This document shows positions 1 to 6,041 of a DNA stretch of 6,490 nt, piece by piece (position 1 is the first letter of the stretch; every line of letters starts with the position of its first letter). The translations under genes were made by a program, and so were the position numbers. Under the pieces are notes generated by a model, which worked only from the letters and a program-made list of their open reading frames with translations, had not been told where the DNA came from and searched no databases. Source of the DNA: JAVXTH01 sp036641395. Its GTDB lineage: Bacteria; Bacillota_I; Bacilli_A; Erysipelotrichales; Erysipelotrichaceae. The stretch is from positions 1 through 6,490 of the forward strand of contig JAVWEY010000056.1 of assembly GCA_036641395.1 (NCBI GenBank), given 5' to 3'.

Positions 1-1
1 A

Positions 2-67
2 AATGGTCAATGGTTTGCGGTAACTGTATTTGAAACAAATCCTGCTCCTTGGGATTTCCCAAGATAG
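2..67 (+). CDS. 3' end of an unidentified protein (partial)
   Basis: The window opens inside a plus-strand reading frame that encodes 21 residues ending GQWFAVTVFETNPAPWDFPR and a TAG stop at 65-67. A rho-independent terminator begins on the last base pair of the stop codon, which supports this being the true end of a gene. The Gly/Trp/Phe-rich beta-strand-like tail (GQWFAVTVF) resembles the closing strand of some secreted CAP/SCP-like domains. That is only an impression from a very short piece, so no function is assigned. The rest of the gene lies left of the window. Confidence 0.6.
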   Translation, partial: NGQWFAVTVFETNPAPWDFPR

Positions 68-98
68 AAGAATCGATTGCGATTCTTCTTTTTATTTT
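66..98 (+). terminator. Rho-independent terminator of the partial gene
   Basis: A perfect stem pairs AGAAGAATCG (66-75) with CGATTCTTCT (80-89) around the four-base loop ATTG, followed by a T-rich tail to about 98. It overlaps the stop codon of the partial upstream gene and is oriented to end its transcript. Confidence 0.85.
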
Positions 99-162
99 TA
101 TATACAAAAAAAATATTTCAAAATGATAACAATTTGCCATACATAAGACCAGTTTTTCTTCT

Positions 163-190
163 AATTCCTTCAAAGAAAGGAATTTTTTTA
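163..190 (+). terminator. Second terminator-like hairpin between genes
   Basis: AATTCCTT (163-170) pairs with AAGGAATT (177-184) around the loop CAAAGA, and a T run follows to 189. It reads as a plus-strand terminator. The upstream gene already has its own terminator at 66-98 and no gene lies between. It may be a back-up terminator, the remnant of a lost gene, or a leader/attenuator element for the small ORF at 267. On the minus strand it lacks a U tract, so it is unlikely to end the minus-strand operon. Confidence 0.6.
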
Positions 191-266
191 TCCCTAAAAT
201 CTAACATAACACAATGAAGTTCTTTTCATCTTAGAACGTTCATTTTATGGAAACAAAGGAGGTCTT

Positions 267-401
267 ATGAACTATAGAAAGATAAAAGATAAAGGAATCA
301 AACTATTAGGAGTTATATCGATTGCATTTGTGTCAATTGTAGGAACTGCTCCTATCTCTTTAACATGCATACCTTTAAAAAGTCGGATCAACAATTCTTA
401 A
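267..401 (+). CDS. 44-aa ORF resembling an orphan signal peptide or truncated secreted protein
   Basis: A very strong ribosome binding site (AAAGGAGG, 255-262) lies four bases before ATG 267. The frame runs 44 codons to TAA at 399-401. The protein has a positively charged start (MNYRKIKDKGIK, residues 1-12), then a hydrophobic stretch of about 20 residues (LLGVISIAFVSIVGTAPISL, 13-32), and only 12 residues after that (TCIPLKSRINNS). This is the layout of a Sec signal peptide or a single membrane anchor with no mature domain. It could be a genuine small membrane peptide. More likely it is the surviving 5' end of a secreted-protein gene whose remainder was deleted, because it stops only 23 nt before the convergent kinase-like gene. 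No clear promoter is visible. Function unknown. Confidence 0.45.
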   Translation: MNYRKIKDKGIKLLGVISIAFVSIVGTAPISLTCIPLKSRINNS

Positions 402-424
402 GAAAGTAAAAGATATTGATATTA

Positions 425-1006
425 TTATGATTCTTCATATGCAGCCTCAATAATCGCAACTGCTTTATCTATACCTAGTGCTCCACTATCGATACAAAGA
501 TGATAATTATCAATCTTACGAGCTTCAAAACTAGAGTAGAACTTTAAATAAGAAGCTCGTTGAGAATCAATCTTCGCAATATGTTCTTCTATTTGATATG
601 GATCATTTCCATATTCGTTTATTGCTCGTTGTTTTCTTTTATCTATATCCGCATAAATATAAACATTTAGTAAATTAGATTTATCTTTTAAGGCAATTGC
701 TGCACCTCTACCTAGTATTATACAAGGTCCTTGATTTGATATTGTTTGAATGGCTTCATATTGAGCCAAATATATTTGATCCTCTAGCGTTGTTTGTGAA
801 GCAATTCCATTTGCTAATCCACGAAATAATGAATGAATCGATTCATCTTTCGTAAAGAAGTCATAAGATATACCACTATTTTTACTAGCAAGTTCAATAA
901 TTTCTTTATCATATAATGGTAACTCCAAACGCTTTGCAAGTGCTTGGGCTATTTGCCTACCGCCACTTCCATAAAGTCGAGATATTGTAATGATTTTTGA
1001 ATTCAT
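425..1006 (-). CDS. Cytidylate kinase-like family P-loop protein
   Basis: This 193-aa protein matches the cytidylate kinase-like family (Cytidylate_kin2 type), P-loop proteins related to CMP kinase. The N-terminus IITISRLYGSGGRQIAQALA (residues 5-24) is the family's P-loop form, where GSGGR replaces the classical GSGKS/T. It is followed by LPLYDKEII (29-37), IILGRGAAI (96-104), the LID-like YADIDKRKQR (118-127) and the C-terminal NYHLCIDSGALGID (167-180). The family's true substrate is poorly established, and CMP phosphorylation should not be assumed. It is the last gene of the TetR-MATE operon. Its TAAGGAGG ribosome binding site overlaps the stop codon of the exporter gene, and ATG 1006 follows at a normal distance, which fixes the start and suggests coupled translation. 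No clear terminator is visible after its stop. Confidence 0.88.
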   Translation of the reverse strand: MNSKIITISRLYGSGGRQIAQALAKRLELPLYDKEIIELASKNSGISYDFFTKDESIHSLFRGLANGIASQTTLEDQIYLAQYEAIQTISNQGPCIILGRGAAIALKDKSNLLNVYIYADIDKRKQRAINEYGNDPYQIEEHIAKIDSQRASYLKFYSSFEARKIDNYHLCIDSGALGIDKAVAIIEAAYEES

Positions 1007-1018
1007 AATAAATCCTCC

Positions 1019-2398
1019 TTAACTAACAATTCTCATATTTTTAGTTGCAATTGTCTTCATTGATTTATAAGACAACAAACACACCACAAGCGTTAAGATA
1101 TCAGCAATTGGTTGGGAGAAATATATTCCATTCACACCTAGGAAACGTGGAAGAATCATAATACATGGAATATAGAAGATACCTTGTCGAATCGTTGAAA
1201 GAAATAAGCCAAAGGTTGATGCGCCAATTGTTTGAAATGTTATTGTCATCATGTAACATAAACCAAAAGCTGGATATAAAATAACCTGTGATATTAATAA
1301 ACGTGATCCATACTTAACGACAGCAGGATTTTGATTAAATAACATAATAAGGGGACGTGATAATACAATATACACAACCGCCACAATTAATGATAACAGT
1401 AAAGTAGCCTTCAGCGAAAAATATGCTGAGTCAGAAAAACGATCTTCACATTTCGCACCAAATGCATAGGCTGCCACCGGCTGATAACCTTGCATAAAGC
1501 CCATTATAATGTAACAACCAACTAAGATAAGACGTTGAACAACTCCATAAGCAGCAATGATTAAATCACTATCTGGAAGGGTTGCTGCGGCAATATTTGT
1601 AAGCGATGTTGCTAGTGCTAAACATATCTGTATTACCGCTGTTGGTATACCAATTAATATAACTTCTTTGAATAATTTAACACTAGGTTTAATATATTTT
1701 AAACCGACTTTTATAATTGATTTACCACTTAAATAGAACCATCCTAGAATTGCGAAAGTTACCATTTGTGATATCGTAGTTGCAAGTGATGCTCCACCAA
1801 CTCCCATTTGAAATCCCCAATCAAACATAAAAATTGGATCTAGAATAACATTTAGAATTGCTCCTGTTATAACTGCAATTGATGATATTTTAACGGATGA
1901 CTCGGCTCGTGCTGCACAATTCATACTTTGTGCTGGCAAATTAAAGATTGCTGCAACAAACATCCAAAATGCATAATCCTTTGCAAGTGGTAACACTGCT
2001 TTTGATGCCCCAAATACTTCTAATAATGGTTCCATAAAGATAATGCCACCAACACAGAGTAAACCACCAATTAGCGTAGAAGCACCAACAATCGTTGATA
2101 TGGTAGTATTAGCACCTAATGTATCTTCTGCTCCTAATTGACGACCAGCTAAAACAGCCGCACCAGCAGCGAATATATTTTCAATGGAAACAAAGATTAA
2201 TAAAAGTGGAAGTGTTACCCCAACTGCTGCTAAGGCAGTTTCACTATCTAATAATCCAATATAGGCGGTATCCACAATGTTATATACGGCTTTTGCGAGT
2301 AAAGCAATGGTTGCGGGAATCGCAAGTTTTATAATCACTGTTGAAGGTTTACCACTTGATAATAAGGATGATTGGGGGATATTCTTTTCCTTATCCAT
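1019..2398 (-). CDS. MATE-family multidrug/toxin exporter
   Basis: The 459-aa length and about twelve hydrophobic segments in two halves are typical of MATE transporters, inner-membrane antiporters that export cationic drugs or toxic metabolites using a sodium or proton gradient. The first half begins with the family pattern IIKLAIPATIALLAKAVYNIVDTAYIGLL (abridged: residues 22-50, with N40 and D43). ILNVILDPIFMFD (181-193) followed by GVGGASLATTISQ (199-211) is the conserved MATE loop. The second half restarts with VILIGIPTAV (246-255) and contains the GFMQGYQPVAAYAFGA motif (300-315). ATG 2398 lies one base after the stop of the TetR gene, and a purine-rich GGAAGGGAG site lies inside that gene's end, so the two are probably translationally coupled. 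Substrate cannot be read from the sequence. The gene is intact. Confidence 0.93.
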   Translation of the reverse strand: MDKEKNIPQSSLLSSGKPSTVIIKLAIPATIALLAKAVYNIVDTAYIGLLDSETALAAVGVTLPLLLIFVSIENIFAAGAAVLAGRQLGAEDTLGANTTISTIVGASTLIGGLLCVGGIIFMEPLLEVFGASKAVLPLAKDYAFWMFVAAIFNLPAQSMNCAARAESSVKISSIAVITGAILNVILDPIFMFDWGFQMGVGGASLATTISQMVTFAILGWFYLSGKSIIKVGLKYIKPSVKLFKEVILIGIPTAVIQICLALATSLTNIAAATLPDSDLIIAAYGVVQRLILVGCYIIMGFMQGYQPVAAYAFGAKCEDRFSDSAYFSLKATLLLSLIVAVVYIVLSRPLIMLFNQNPAVVKYGSRLLISQVILYPAFGLCYMMTITFQTIGASTFGLFLSTIRQGIFYIPCIMILPRFLGVNGIYFSQPIADILTLVVCLLSYKSMKTIATKNMRIVS

Positions 2399-2399
2399 C

Positions 2400-3014
2400 C
2401 TACTCTCCCTTCCTTTCTACAACACCATAAAGTAAAATATGCAAAGTGCGTTTACATGTCATTTCATATTCTTTTAAATCAATTTCATCGCTTTGCATTT
2501 GATAACGAGCACTAATAAAATCTTGGAATAAACGTAAAGTATCAACTGCTAATTCAATTGATATATTCTCTTGTAACTTAAGATCTTGAAGAAGCAATGT
2601 TAAGATTGAAATATTAAATTTATCAAAGTCATTTTTTAATTCATGAATTCTAGACAATAAATGCTTTGGTGGTGTAATCACAACATCACAAAATATATTT
2701 TGATACATCGGATGTTGTTTAAAAAATCCCTGTCTTGCATCGAAATAACGTTCTAATTGAAGAGTTTTATTCTTCATTGAATTAACTAATTCACTCTTTA
2801 AGAATTGTGTTAAACAATCAAATAATTCCTTTACACATGCAAGATATAATTCATCTTTATCTTTAAAATAATGGTAAAGAATTCCCTTTGAAATATTACC
2901 TTCACTACATATTTTATTAATTGAACTTGAACGATAACCTTGTTCACCAAATTCAATCAAAGCATAATCCATAATTTTACGAGTACTAATTGAATTCTTT
3001 TCATCACGTTTCAT
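2400..3014 (-). CDS. TetR/AcrR-family transcriptional regulator of the exporter operon
   Basis: This 204-aa protein has the TetR N-terminal DNA-binding domain: TRKIMDYALIEFGEQGYRSS (residues 11-30), then the helix-turn-helix around SINKICSEGNISKGILYHYF (31-50) and KDKDEL (51-56). The remaining helical part (about 60-200) would be the ligand-binding and dimerisation domain and has no recognisable ligand signature. TetR proteins usually bind palindromic operators as dimers and release them on binding a ligand. Here the gene leads its own operon with a MATE exporter, and two matching palindromes sit in the promoter just upstream, so autorepression with induction by an exporter substrate is the natural inference. 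AGGAGG (3021-3026) lies six bases before ATG 3014, confirming the start. Confidence 0.92.
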   Translation of the reverse strand: MKRDEKNSISTRKIMDYALIEFGEQGYRSSSINKICSEGNISKGILYHYFKDKDELYLACVKELFDCLTQFLKSELVNSMKNKTLQLERYFDARQGFFKQHPMYQNIFCDVVITPPKHLLSRIHELKNDFDKFNISILTLLLQDLKLQENISIELAVDTLRLFQDFISARYQMQSDEIDLKEYEMTCKRTLHILLYGVVERKGE

Positions 3015-3029
3015 AACTTACCTCCTATT

Positions 3030-3051
3030 AAACAGACTATATGGTCTATTT
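3030..3051. promoter_or_regulatory. Putative TetR operator, downstream copy
   Basis: The core AACAGAC-N6-GTCTATT (3031-3050) is an inverted repeat with one mismatch, centred at 3040.5. It lies between the -10 box and the ribosome binding site of the TetR gene, overlapping the expected transcription start. The same half-sites recur 35 bp upstream. Confidence 0.75.
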
Positions 3052-3054
3052 AAT

Positions 3055-3083
3055 ATAATAGCATAAACAGACTAGTAAGTCTA
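3055..3083 (-). promoter_or_regulatory. Promoter of the TetR-MATE-kinase operon
   Basis: Read on the minus strand, TAGACT (plus 3078-3083) is a 4-of-6 match to the -35 box and TATTAT (plus 3055-3060) a good -10 box, separated by 17 bp. TG precedes the -10 (TGCTATTAT), close to an extended -10. The -35 lies inside the upstream operator palindrome, and the start point falls just before or in the downstream one. This is a classical arrangement for repression. Confidence 0.7.
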
Positions 3084-3086
3084 TTT
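3065..3086. promoter_or_regulatory. Putative TetR operator, upstream copy
   Basis: The core AACAGAC-N6-GTCTATT (3066-3085) has the same half-sites and the same single mismatch as the copy at 3030-3051, with a different central hexamer (TAGTAA instead of TATATG). It covers the -35 box of the minus-strand operon. Conservation of the arms but not the centre is what a dimeric binding site would show. Confidence 0.75.
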
Positions 3087-3128
3087 ATTTAATTGACAAA
3101 TTATTCCCATTACTTTCCTTTCGTCAAC

Positions 3129-3157
3129 TTGACATAAAATTAATTTAGCGATATTCT
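3129..3157 (+). promoter_or_regulatory. Promoter of the permease-like gene
   Basis: A perfect -35 box TTGACA (3129-3134) is followed after 17 bp by TATTCT (3152-3157), a 4-of-6 match to the -10 box. Transcription would start near 3164, about 50 nt before ATG 3213. A perfect TATAAT also occurs at 3187-3192 but has no -35 box at a suitable distance. The operators at 3030-3086 do not overlap this promoter, so the permease gene may not be controlled by the TetR protein. Confidence 0.6.
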
Positions 3158-3212
3158 TTAGACAATGGTATTATCTTTTTTTCTCATATAATTGAGAAGT
3201 CAGGGGCTAATT

Positions 3213-3920
3213 ATGGAAGAACTAAAAAAGAGTAAATACAGCAGTCATTTTAAAGAAAATAAATATAATAATAAAAAAATATTTGCCCAAGGATTTTGTT
3301 TTGCCAAGATATTTGCAATCTTCTTTATTGGTTGTATCATTGGTACCTATTATGAACAAATCTTAACGCTAGTTACAAAAGGTGTATGGGAATCACGTTC
3401 TGGTTTAATCTATGGGCCATTCAATCCCATTTATGGATTTGGATTTGCTGGTTTTATTGCTATCTTAGGTAAAAATCTAGCAAAACGAAAATGGTATATC
3501 ACCTATTTTTGGAGTTGTATTATTGGTGGTGTAGCTGAGTTTTCACTTAGTTTAATTGGTGAAAAACTATTTGGTGGTACTTCTTGGGATTACACTGGTT
3601 ATTTCTTAAATATCGGTGGTAGAACTACCGTTCCTTATATGTTATTCTGGGGACTTGGAGGTATGGCAATCCTATATCTTGTCTATCCTTTATTATCAAA
3701 ACTAATTGAAAAGATTCCCTTTAAAATTGGAAGAGTTATTTATCCTATCTTCTTAGTCTTTATGATATTTAATATGATTATCTCTTATACTGCTTTATTT
3801 CGACAGGGGAATCGAGAAAAAGGCCAACCACCAATGACTTTTATTGGTGAATTTTGTGATAAAGTTTATACCGATAAATTTTTATATAACATTTATCCAA
3901 ATATGACACATAATAAATAA
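3213..3920 (+). CDS. Putative ABC transporter permease, CmpB-type membrane protein
   Basis: This 235-aa integral membrane protein matches the putative ABC transporter permease / ABC_trans_CmpB family. About five membrane segments are visible (roughly residues 28-48, 71-86, 97-117, 138-160, 174-195). Family patterns include GLIYGPFNPIYGFG (64-77), a Glu in the third helix (AEF, 108-110), SWDYTGYFLNIGGR (124-137) and the C-terminal YPNM (228-231). The transport role of this family is not firmly established, and no ATPase or binding-protein gene is beside it. ATG 3213 is chosen because AGGGG (3202-3206) lies six bases upstream. A TTG at 3192 would extend the protein by seven residues but has no ribosome binding site. 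The last 24 codons and stop lie in the 141-bp segment duplicated across the adjacent IS, and the gene itself is intact. Confidence 0.85.
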   Translation: MEELKKSKYSSHFKENKYNNKKIFAQGFCFAKIFAIFFIGCIIGTYYEQILTLVTKGVWESRSGLIYGPFNPIYGFGFAGFIAILGKNLAKRKWYITYFWSCIIGGVAEFSLSLIGEKLFGGTSWDYTGYFLNIGGRTTVPYMLFWGLGGMAILYLVYPLLSKLIEKIPFKIGRVIYPIFLVFMIFNMIISYTALFRQGNREKGQPPMTFIGEFCDKVYTDKFLYNIYPNMTHNK

Positions 3921-3986
3921 ACACATTATTATTTATTATATGTTCCTTTACATTATTGAATTTATGTACTAAAATTTAAATATATA
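3846..3986. repeat. Left copy of the 141-bp direct repeat flanking the IS
   Basis: This segment abuts the left inverted repeat of the insertion sequence and is identical to 5967-6107, which abuts its right end. It holds the last 24 codons plus stop of the permease gene and 66 bp of intergenic DNA. The base before the repeat differs between copies (T3845 versus G5966), so the left edge is set to within about a base. The right edge is set by where the inverted repeat starts. It is read as an unusually long target-site duplication. Confidence 0.85.
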
Positions 3987-4002
3987 CCTGTCTTTTACAG
4001 TT
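3987..4002 (+). repeat. Left terminal inverted repeat of the IS
   Basis: CCTGTCTTTTACAGTT matches the reverse complement of the right end (CGGGTGTTTTACAGTT) at 13 of 16 positions, with an uninterrupted 10-bp core TTTTACAGTT. Mismatches are confined to the outer six bases. Confidence 0.8.
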
Positions 4003-4012
4003 TGAAAAGAAT

Positions 4013-4056
4013 AAAAAGTGCTTAGAGCCCTAAATGAAAGGGTTTAAGCACTTTTT
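4013..4056. terminator. Bidirectional terminator at the 3' side of the transposase gene
   Basis: A 12-bp perfect stem pairs AAAAAGTGCTTA (4013-4024) with TAAGCACTTTTT (4045-4056). It continues after a small internal loop (GAG/TT) into CCCT/AGGG and a seven-base loop. The A run on one side and the T run on the other make it work in both directions. It ends the minus-strand transposase transcript and would also stop plus-strand transcription coming from the permease gene. Confidence 0.88.
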
Positions 4057-4084
4057 GCTTGTTGTAGTGAATATGCGTAGATTA

Positions 4085-5815
4085 TTAAACTTTTGTGTTT
4101 TTAATAATATTTCTTATCTTCTTCTTACTGATAATCTCATAATCGGTTCTAAATCCAAAACGCTCATGTAATAGGTCAGTAAGTGAAGAACGTGTATAAG
4201 CTGGAATATAGCCATTATATTGAGTATCTACTAGTTCCATATCTCGCAAGGTATTTAATAAGGCTGTTACTGTAAATTGGTTTCCTAACATGTCTGCTAA
4301 TAGTCGATATATAACGAGGGATAGAAAGCAAGTAAGAAAATGTGCTTCTATATGATCTTGGTTGTGTAAGTATACTGGTCTTGCTTTGAAATCGGTTTTC
4401 ATTATTCGAAAACACTCTTCTATTTGCCATCTTCTTTCGGATACAGTAAGAATAGCCTTAATATCATCATCTTCTAGATTGGTGGTAATTGCATAAAATC
4501 CATCGTACATAGCTTCTTCTGTTATTTTATCTTCGCTTAGTAAATAGGATTCTTCGATTACTTCGCCATTTTGATCTGTGGTTACTTTTTTTATGAATCG
4601 AGAAGGGTCATTAGGATTCTTTGTATTCTTTCTTAACTTTCCGTTCTTTCTTATCATATTTATGGCACGTAAAATTTGTTTATCTCTGATGTTTTTTTGA
4701 TAGATGGCATATTTGGGAGAGAAAGTAATAATTAATCTTTCCTCGAATGGTTTTTCTATGGGAAGTTCTTTATAGAATACTCTGTTCCTATTTGCTTCAA
4801 TCGTAAAATCAATTTCGTCAATATTAATTCTTTTGCCAAATGGATGACCAAGTTCTAAGAAATCACAATGCCTTAGTGCTACTTCTCTATCTTCTTTTTT
4901 AAGTTTCTTTAAAGATTGGGTAATAATGTAGGCACGATTTTGGATGCGATTAAATTGCTTATTATTTTTAGAAGCAAGTCCTGCATCGCTACAATAGATA
5001 AATTTTGAAAGTTCGAAATCTTTAATGATTCTTTCTTCTAATGGTCTTAAGGTAACCTGTTCATTTTTATTCCCTTCATACATATTGAACGCTAAAGGAA
5101 TACCGTCACCATCCATCATTAAGCCCATACCTATAATTGGATTCGGCCTATTTTCTTTACTCTTTCCATACTTTCTAAAATCATCCTCTTCTTCAATTTC
5201 AAAATAATAGTTTGTACAATCATAATAAAGAGTATTTGTATTTCTTTTTTTTATAAAATGACTATTCTTGTATAATTCACTTTGAATATAATCACTTTCT
5301 TTCGATAATACAGATAAAGCTCTGTAAACATCATGAAGTTCATATTTTGGTTTTTCTAATAAGGTAGAAGCAAATTCAAAAGAAGAACGTTTACTAGAGG
5401 GAACTAAAATACGAGAGTAAATAAGATCAGATAAAATGGCATTGATATCATAATCAAACTTGTATTTAGATTTAATGGTCTTACATACATGGTCTAAATT
5501 CAATTTATAATAGATATTCTGTAAGAATAAATAACCACAATTAAATTTTCTTAATACATCCGTTTCAATGATTCTGTTTGGAGAAAAAGAAATCGTAGAA
5601 TCTTCGTTATCACTTTTTTCTTTTGAGGTTAATTCAAAAGCATACTCTTTAGCCCAAGAAATGACTTCGTCGCGGGACATCTTTTTTTCTGCACAAAGGT
5701 CATCCATCTTTCCGAGCTTCTCAAAAATCTTAGTAGTTCTAGATTTATTATGATAGAAGTCTTTAATAATATAAACAAATTCATGATTTTTAGTAGCTTT
5801 AATACTAACTCGCAT
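4085..5815 (-). CDS. IS1634-family transposase (IS4 superfamily, DDE)
   Basis: This is a full-length 576-aa transposase that cuts and joins the element's ends. The DDE triad can be placed at D199 (LYYDCTNYYF), D277 (FIYCSDAGLAS) and E466 (RRWQIEECFRIMK). The last is the IS4-type R-x3-E-x6-K signature formed by R462, E466 and K473; the usual upstream Tyr is Ser459. A long beta-strand-type insertion separates the second Asp from the Glu, as usual in this superfamily. The N-terminal 120 residues would carry DNA-binding functions. GGAGG (5823-5827) lies seven bases before ATG 5815. No frameshift or internal stop is seen, so the protein should be active. The C-terminal 94 codons occur again, identical, at 6206-6490. 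Confidence 0.93.
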   Translation of the reverse strand: MRVSIKATKNHEFVYIIKDFYHNKSRTTKIFEKLGKMDDLCAEKKMSRDEVISWAKEYAFELTSKEKSDNEDSTISFSPNRIIETDVLRKFNCGYLFLQNIYYKLNLDHVCKTIKSKYKFDYDINAILSDLIYSRILVPSSKRSSFEFASTLLEKPKYELHDVYRALSVLSKESDYIQSELYKNSHFIKKRNTNTLYYDCTNYYFEIEEEDDFRKYGKSKENRPNPIIGMGLMMDGDGIPLAFNMYEGNKNEQVTLRPLEERIIKDFELSKFIYCSDAGLASKNNKQFNRIQNRAYIITQSLKKLKKEDREVALRHCDFLELGHPFGKRINIDEIDFTIEANRNRVFYKELPIEKPFEERLIITFSPKYAIYQKNIRDKQILRAINMIRKNGKLRKNTKNPNDPSRFIKKVTTDQNGEVIEESYLLSEDKITEEAMYDGFYAITTNLEDDDIKAILTVSERRWQIEECFRIMKTDFKARPVYLHNQDHIEAHFLTCFLSLVIYRLLADMLGNQFTVTALLNTLRDMELVDTQYNGYIPAYTRSSLTDLLHERFGFRTDYEIISKKKIRNIIKNTKV

Positions 5816-5840
5816 AAGAACACCTCCACAATATAATACT

Positions 5841-5849
5841 ATTATATCA
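5841..5849 (-). promoter_or_regulatory. Extended -10 promoter of the transposase gene
   Basis: On the minus strand TGATATAAT (plus 5841-5849) is a perfect -10 box with the TGn extension. No good -35 box stands 17 bp upstream, which extended -10 promoters tolerate. Transcription would start near 5834, giving a leader of about 20 nt that contains the GGAGG site. Confidence 0.6.
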
Positions 5850-5904
5850 TAAACTACGACAATATACGATATATAAATTAAAAATATTTGACAAAAATAA
5901 TATA

Positions 5905-5931
5905 AAAAAAGGCGACCGTTAGGGCACCTTG
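5905..5931 (-). terminator. Inward-reading terminator near the right end of the IS
   Basis: On the minus strand AAGGTGCCC (plus 5923-5931) pairs with GGTCGCCTT (plus 5910-5918) around the loop TAAC, with one G-U wobble and one mismatch, followed by a U run (plus 5905-5909). It sits between the IS end and the transposase promoter, so it would stop transcripts entering from outside. Such shielding is known in insertion sequences as protection from activation by host promoters. Confidence 0.65.
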
Positions 5932-5950
5932 ACTATATTGTGATATTTTT

Positions 5951-5966
5951 AACTGTAAAACACCCG
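5951..5966 (-). repeat. Right terminal inverted repeat of the IS
   Basis: Read inward from the right end it is CGGGTGTTTTACAGTT, 13 of 16 matching the left end at 3987-4002. The direct repeat of host sequence begins at the very next base, 5967, which independently supports this end. Confidence 0.8.
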
Positions 5967-6041
5967 GGTGAATTTTGTGATAAAGTTTATACCGATAAAT
6001 TTTTATATAACATTTATCCAAATATGACACATAATAAATAA
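5967..6041 (+). pseudogene. Duplicated 3' fragment of the permease-like gene
   Basis: These 75 bp copy the last 24 codons (GEFCDKVYTDKFLYNIYPNM...) and TAA stop of the CmpB-type permease gene at 3846-3920. They have no start codon or ribosome binding site and are a by-product of the duplication across the IS, not a functional gene. Confidence 0.88.

Larger units (their letters stand above)
3987..5966 (-). mobile_element. Complete IS1634-family insertion sequence (about 1980 bp)
   Basis: The element carries one intact DDE transposase gene, imperfect terminal inverted repeats (3987-4002 and 5951-5966) and direct repeats of 141 bp immediately outside. Its size is close to that of IS1634 (about 1.9 kb), the founding member from Mycoplasma mycoides, which is known for long and variable target duplications. 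Both ends carry terminators, one bidirectional after the transposase gene and one upstream of its promoter, so the element is insulated from outside transcription. A second copy starts 141 bp beyond its right end. The boundaries are inferred jointly from the repeat edge and the inverted repeat and could be off by one or two bases. Confidence 0.88.

Noticed and set aside
2..401. The partial gene at 2-67 and the 44-aa ORF as two pieces of one interrupted gene
   Set aside because: The C-terminal piece lies upstream of the N-terminal piece on the same strand and has its own terminator, so simple interruption cannot explain the order.
395..404. Palindrome TTCTTAAGAA at the end of the 44-aa ORF as a terminator for the convergent genes
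   Set aside because: It is short, AT-only apart from two G-C pairs, and has no loop or U tract in either direction.
2119..2334. Plus-strand 71-codon frame inside the MATE gene
   Set aside because: It lies antisense to a clearly conserved gene, has low-complexity Leu/Gln content and no ribosome binding site. It is a shadow frame.
3187..3192. Perfect TATAAT as an alternative -10 box for the permease gene
   Set aside because: The nearest -35-like sequence (TAGACA, 3159-3164) is 22 bp away and there is no TG extension. The pair at 3129-3157 has correct spacing.
3192..3212. TTG start that would extend the permease protein by seven residues
   Set aside because: It has no ribosome binding site, while ATG 3213 has AGGGG at six bases. 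The extension (TTG AGA AGT CAG GGG CTA ATT) contains that binding site itself.
5025..5753. Plus-strand short frames inside the transposase gene
   Set aside because: They are antisense to the DDE transposase, have no ribosome binding sites and show no recognisable domains.
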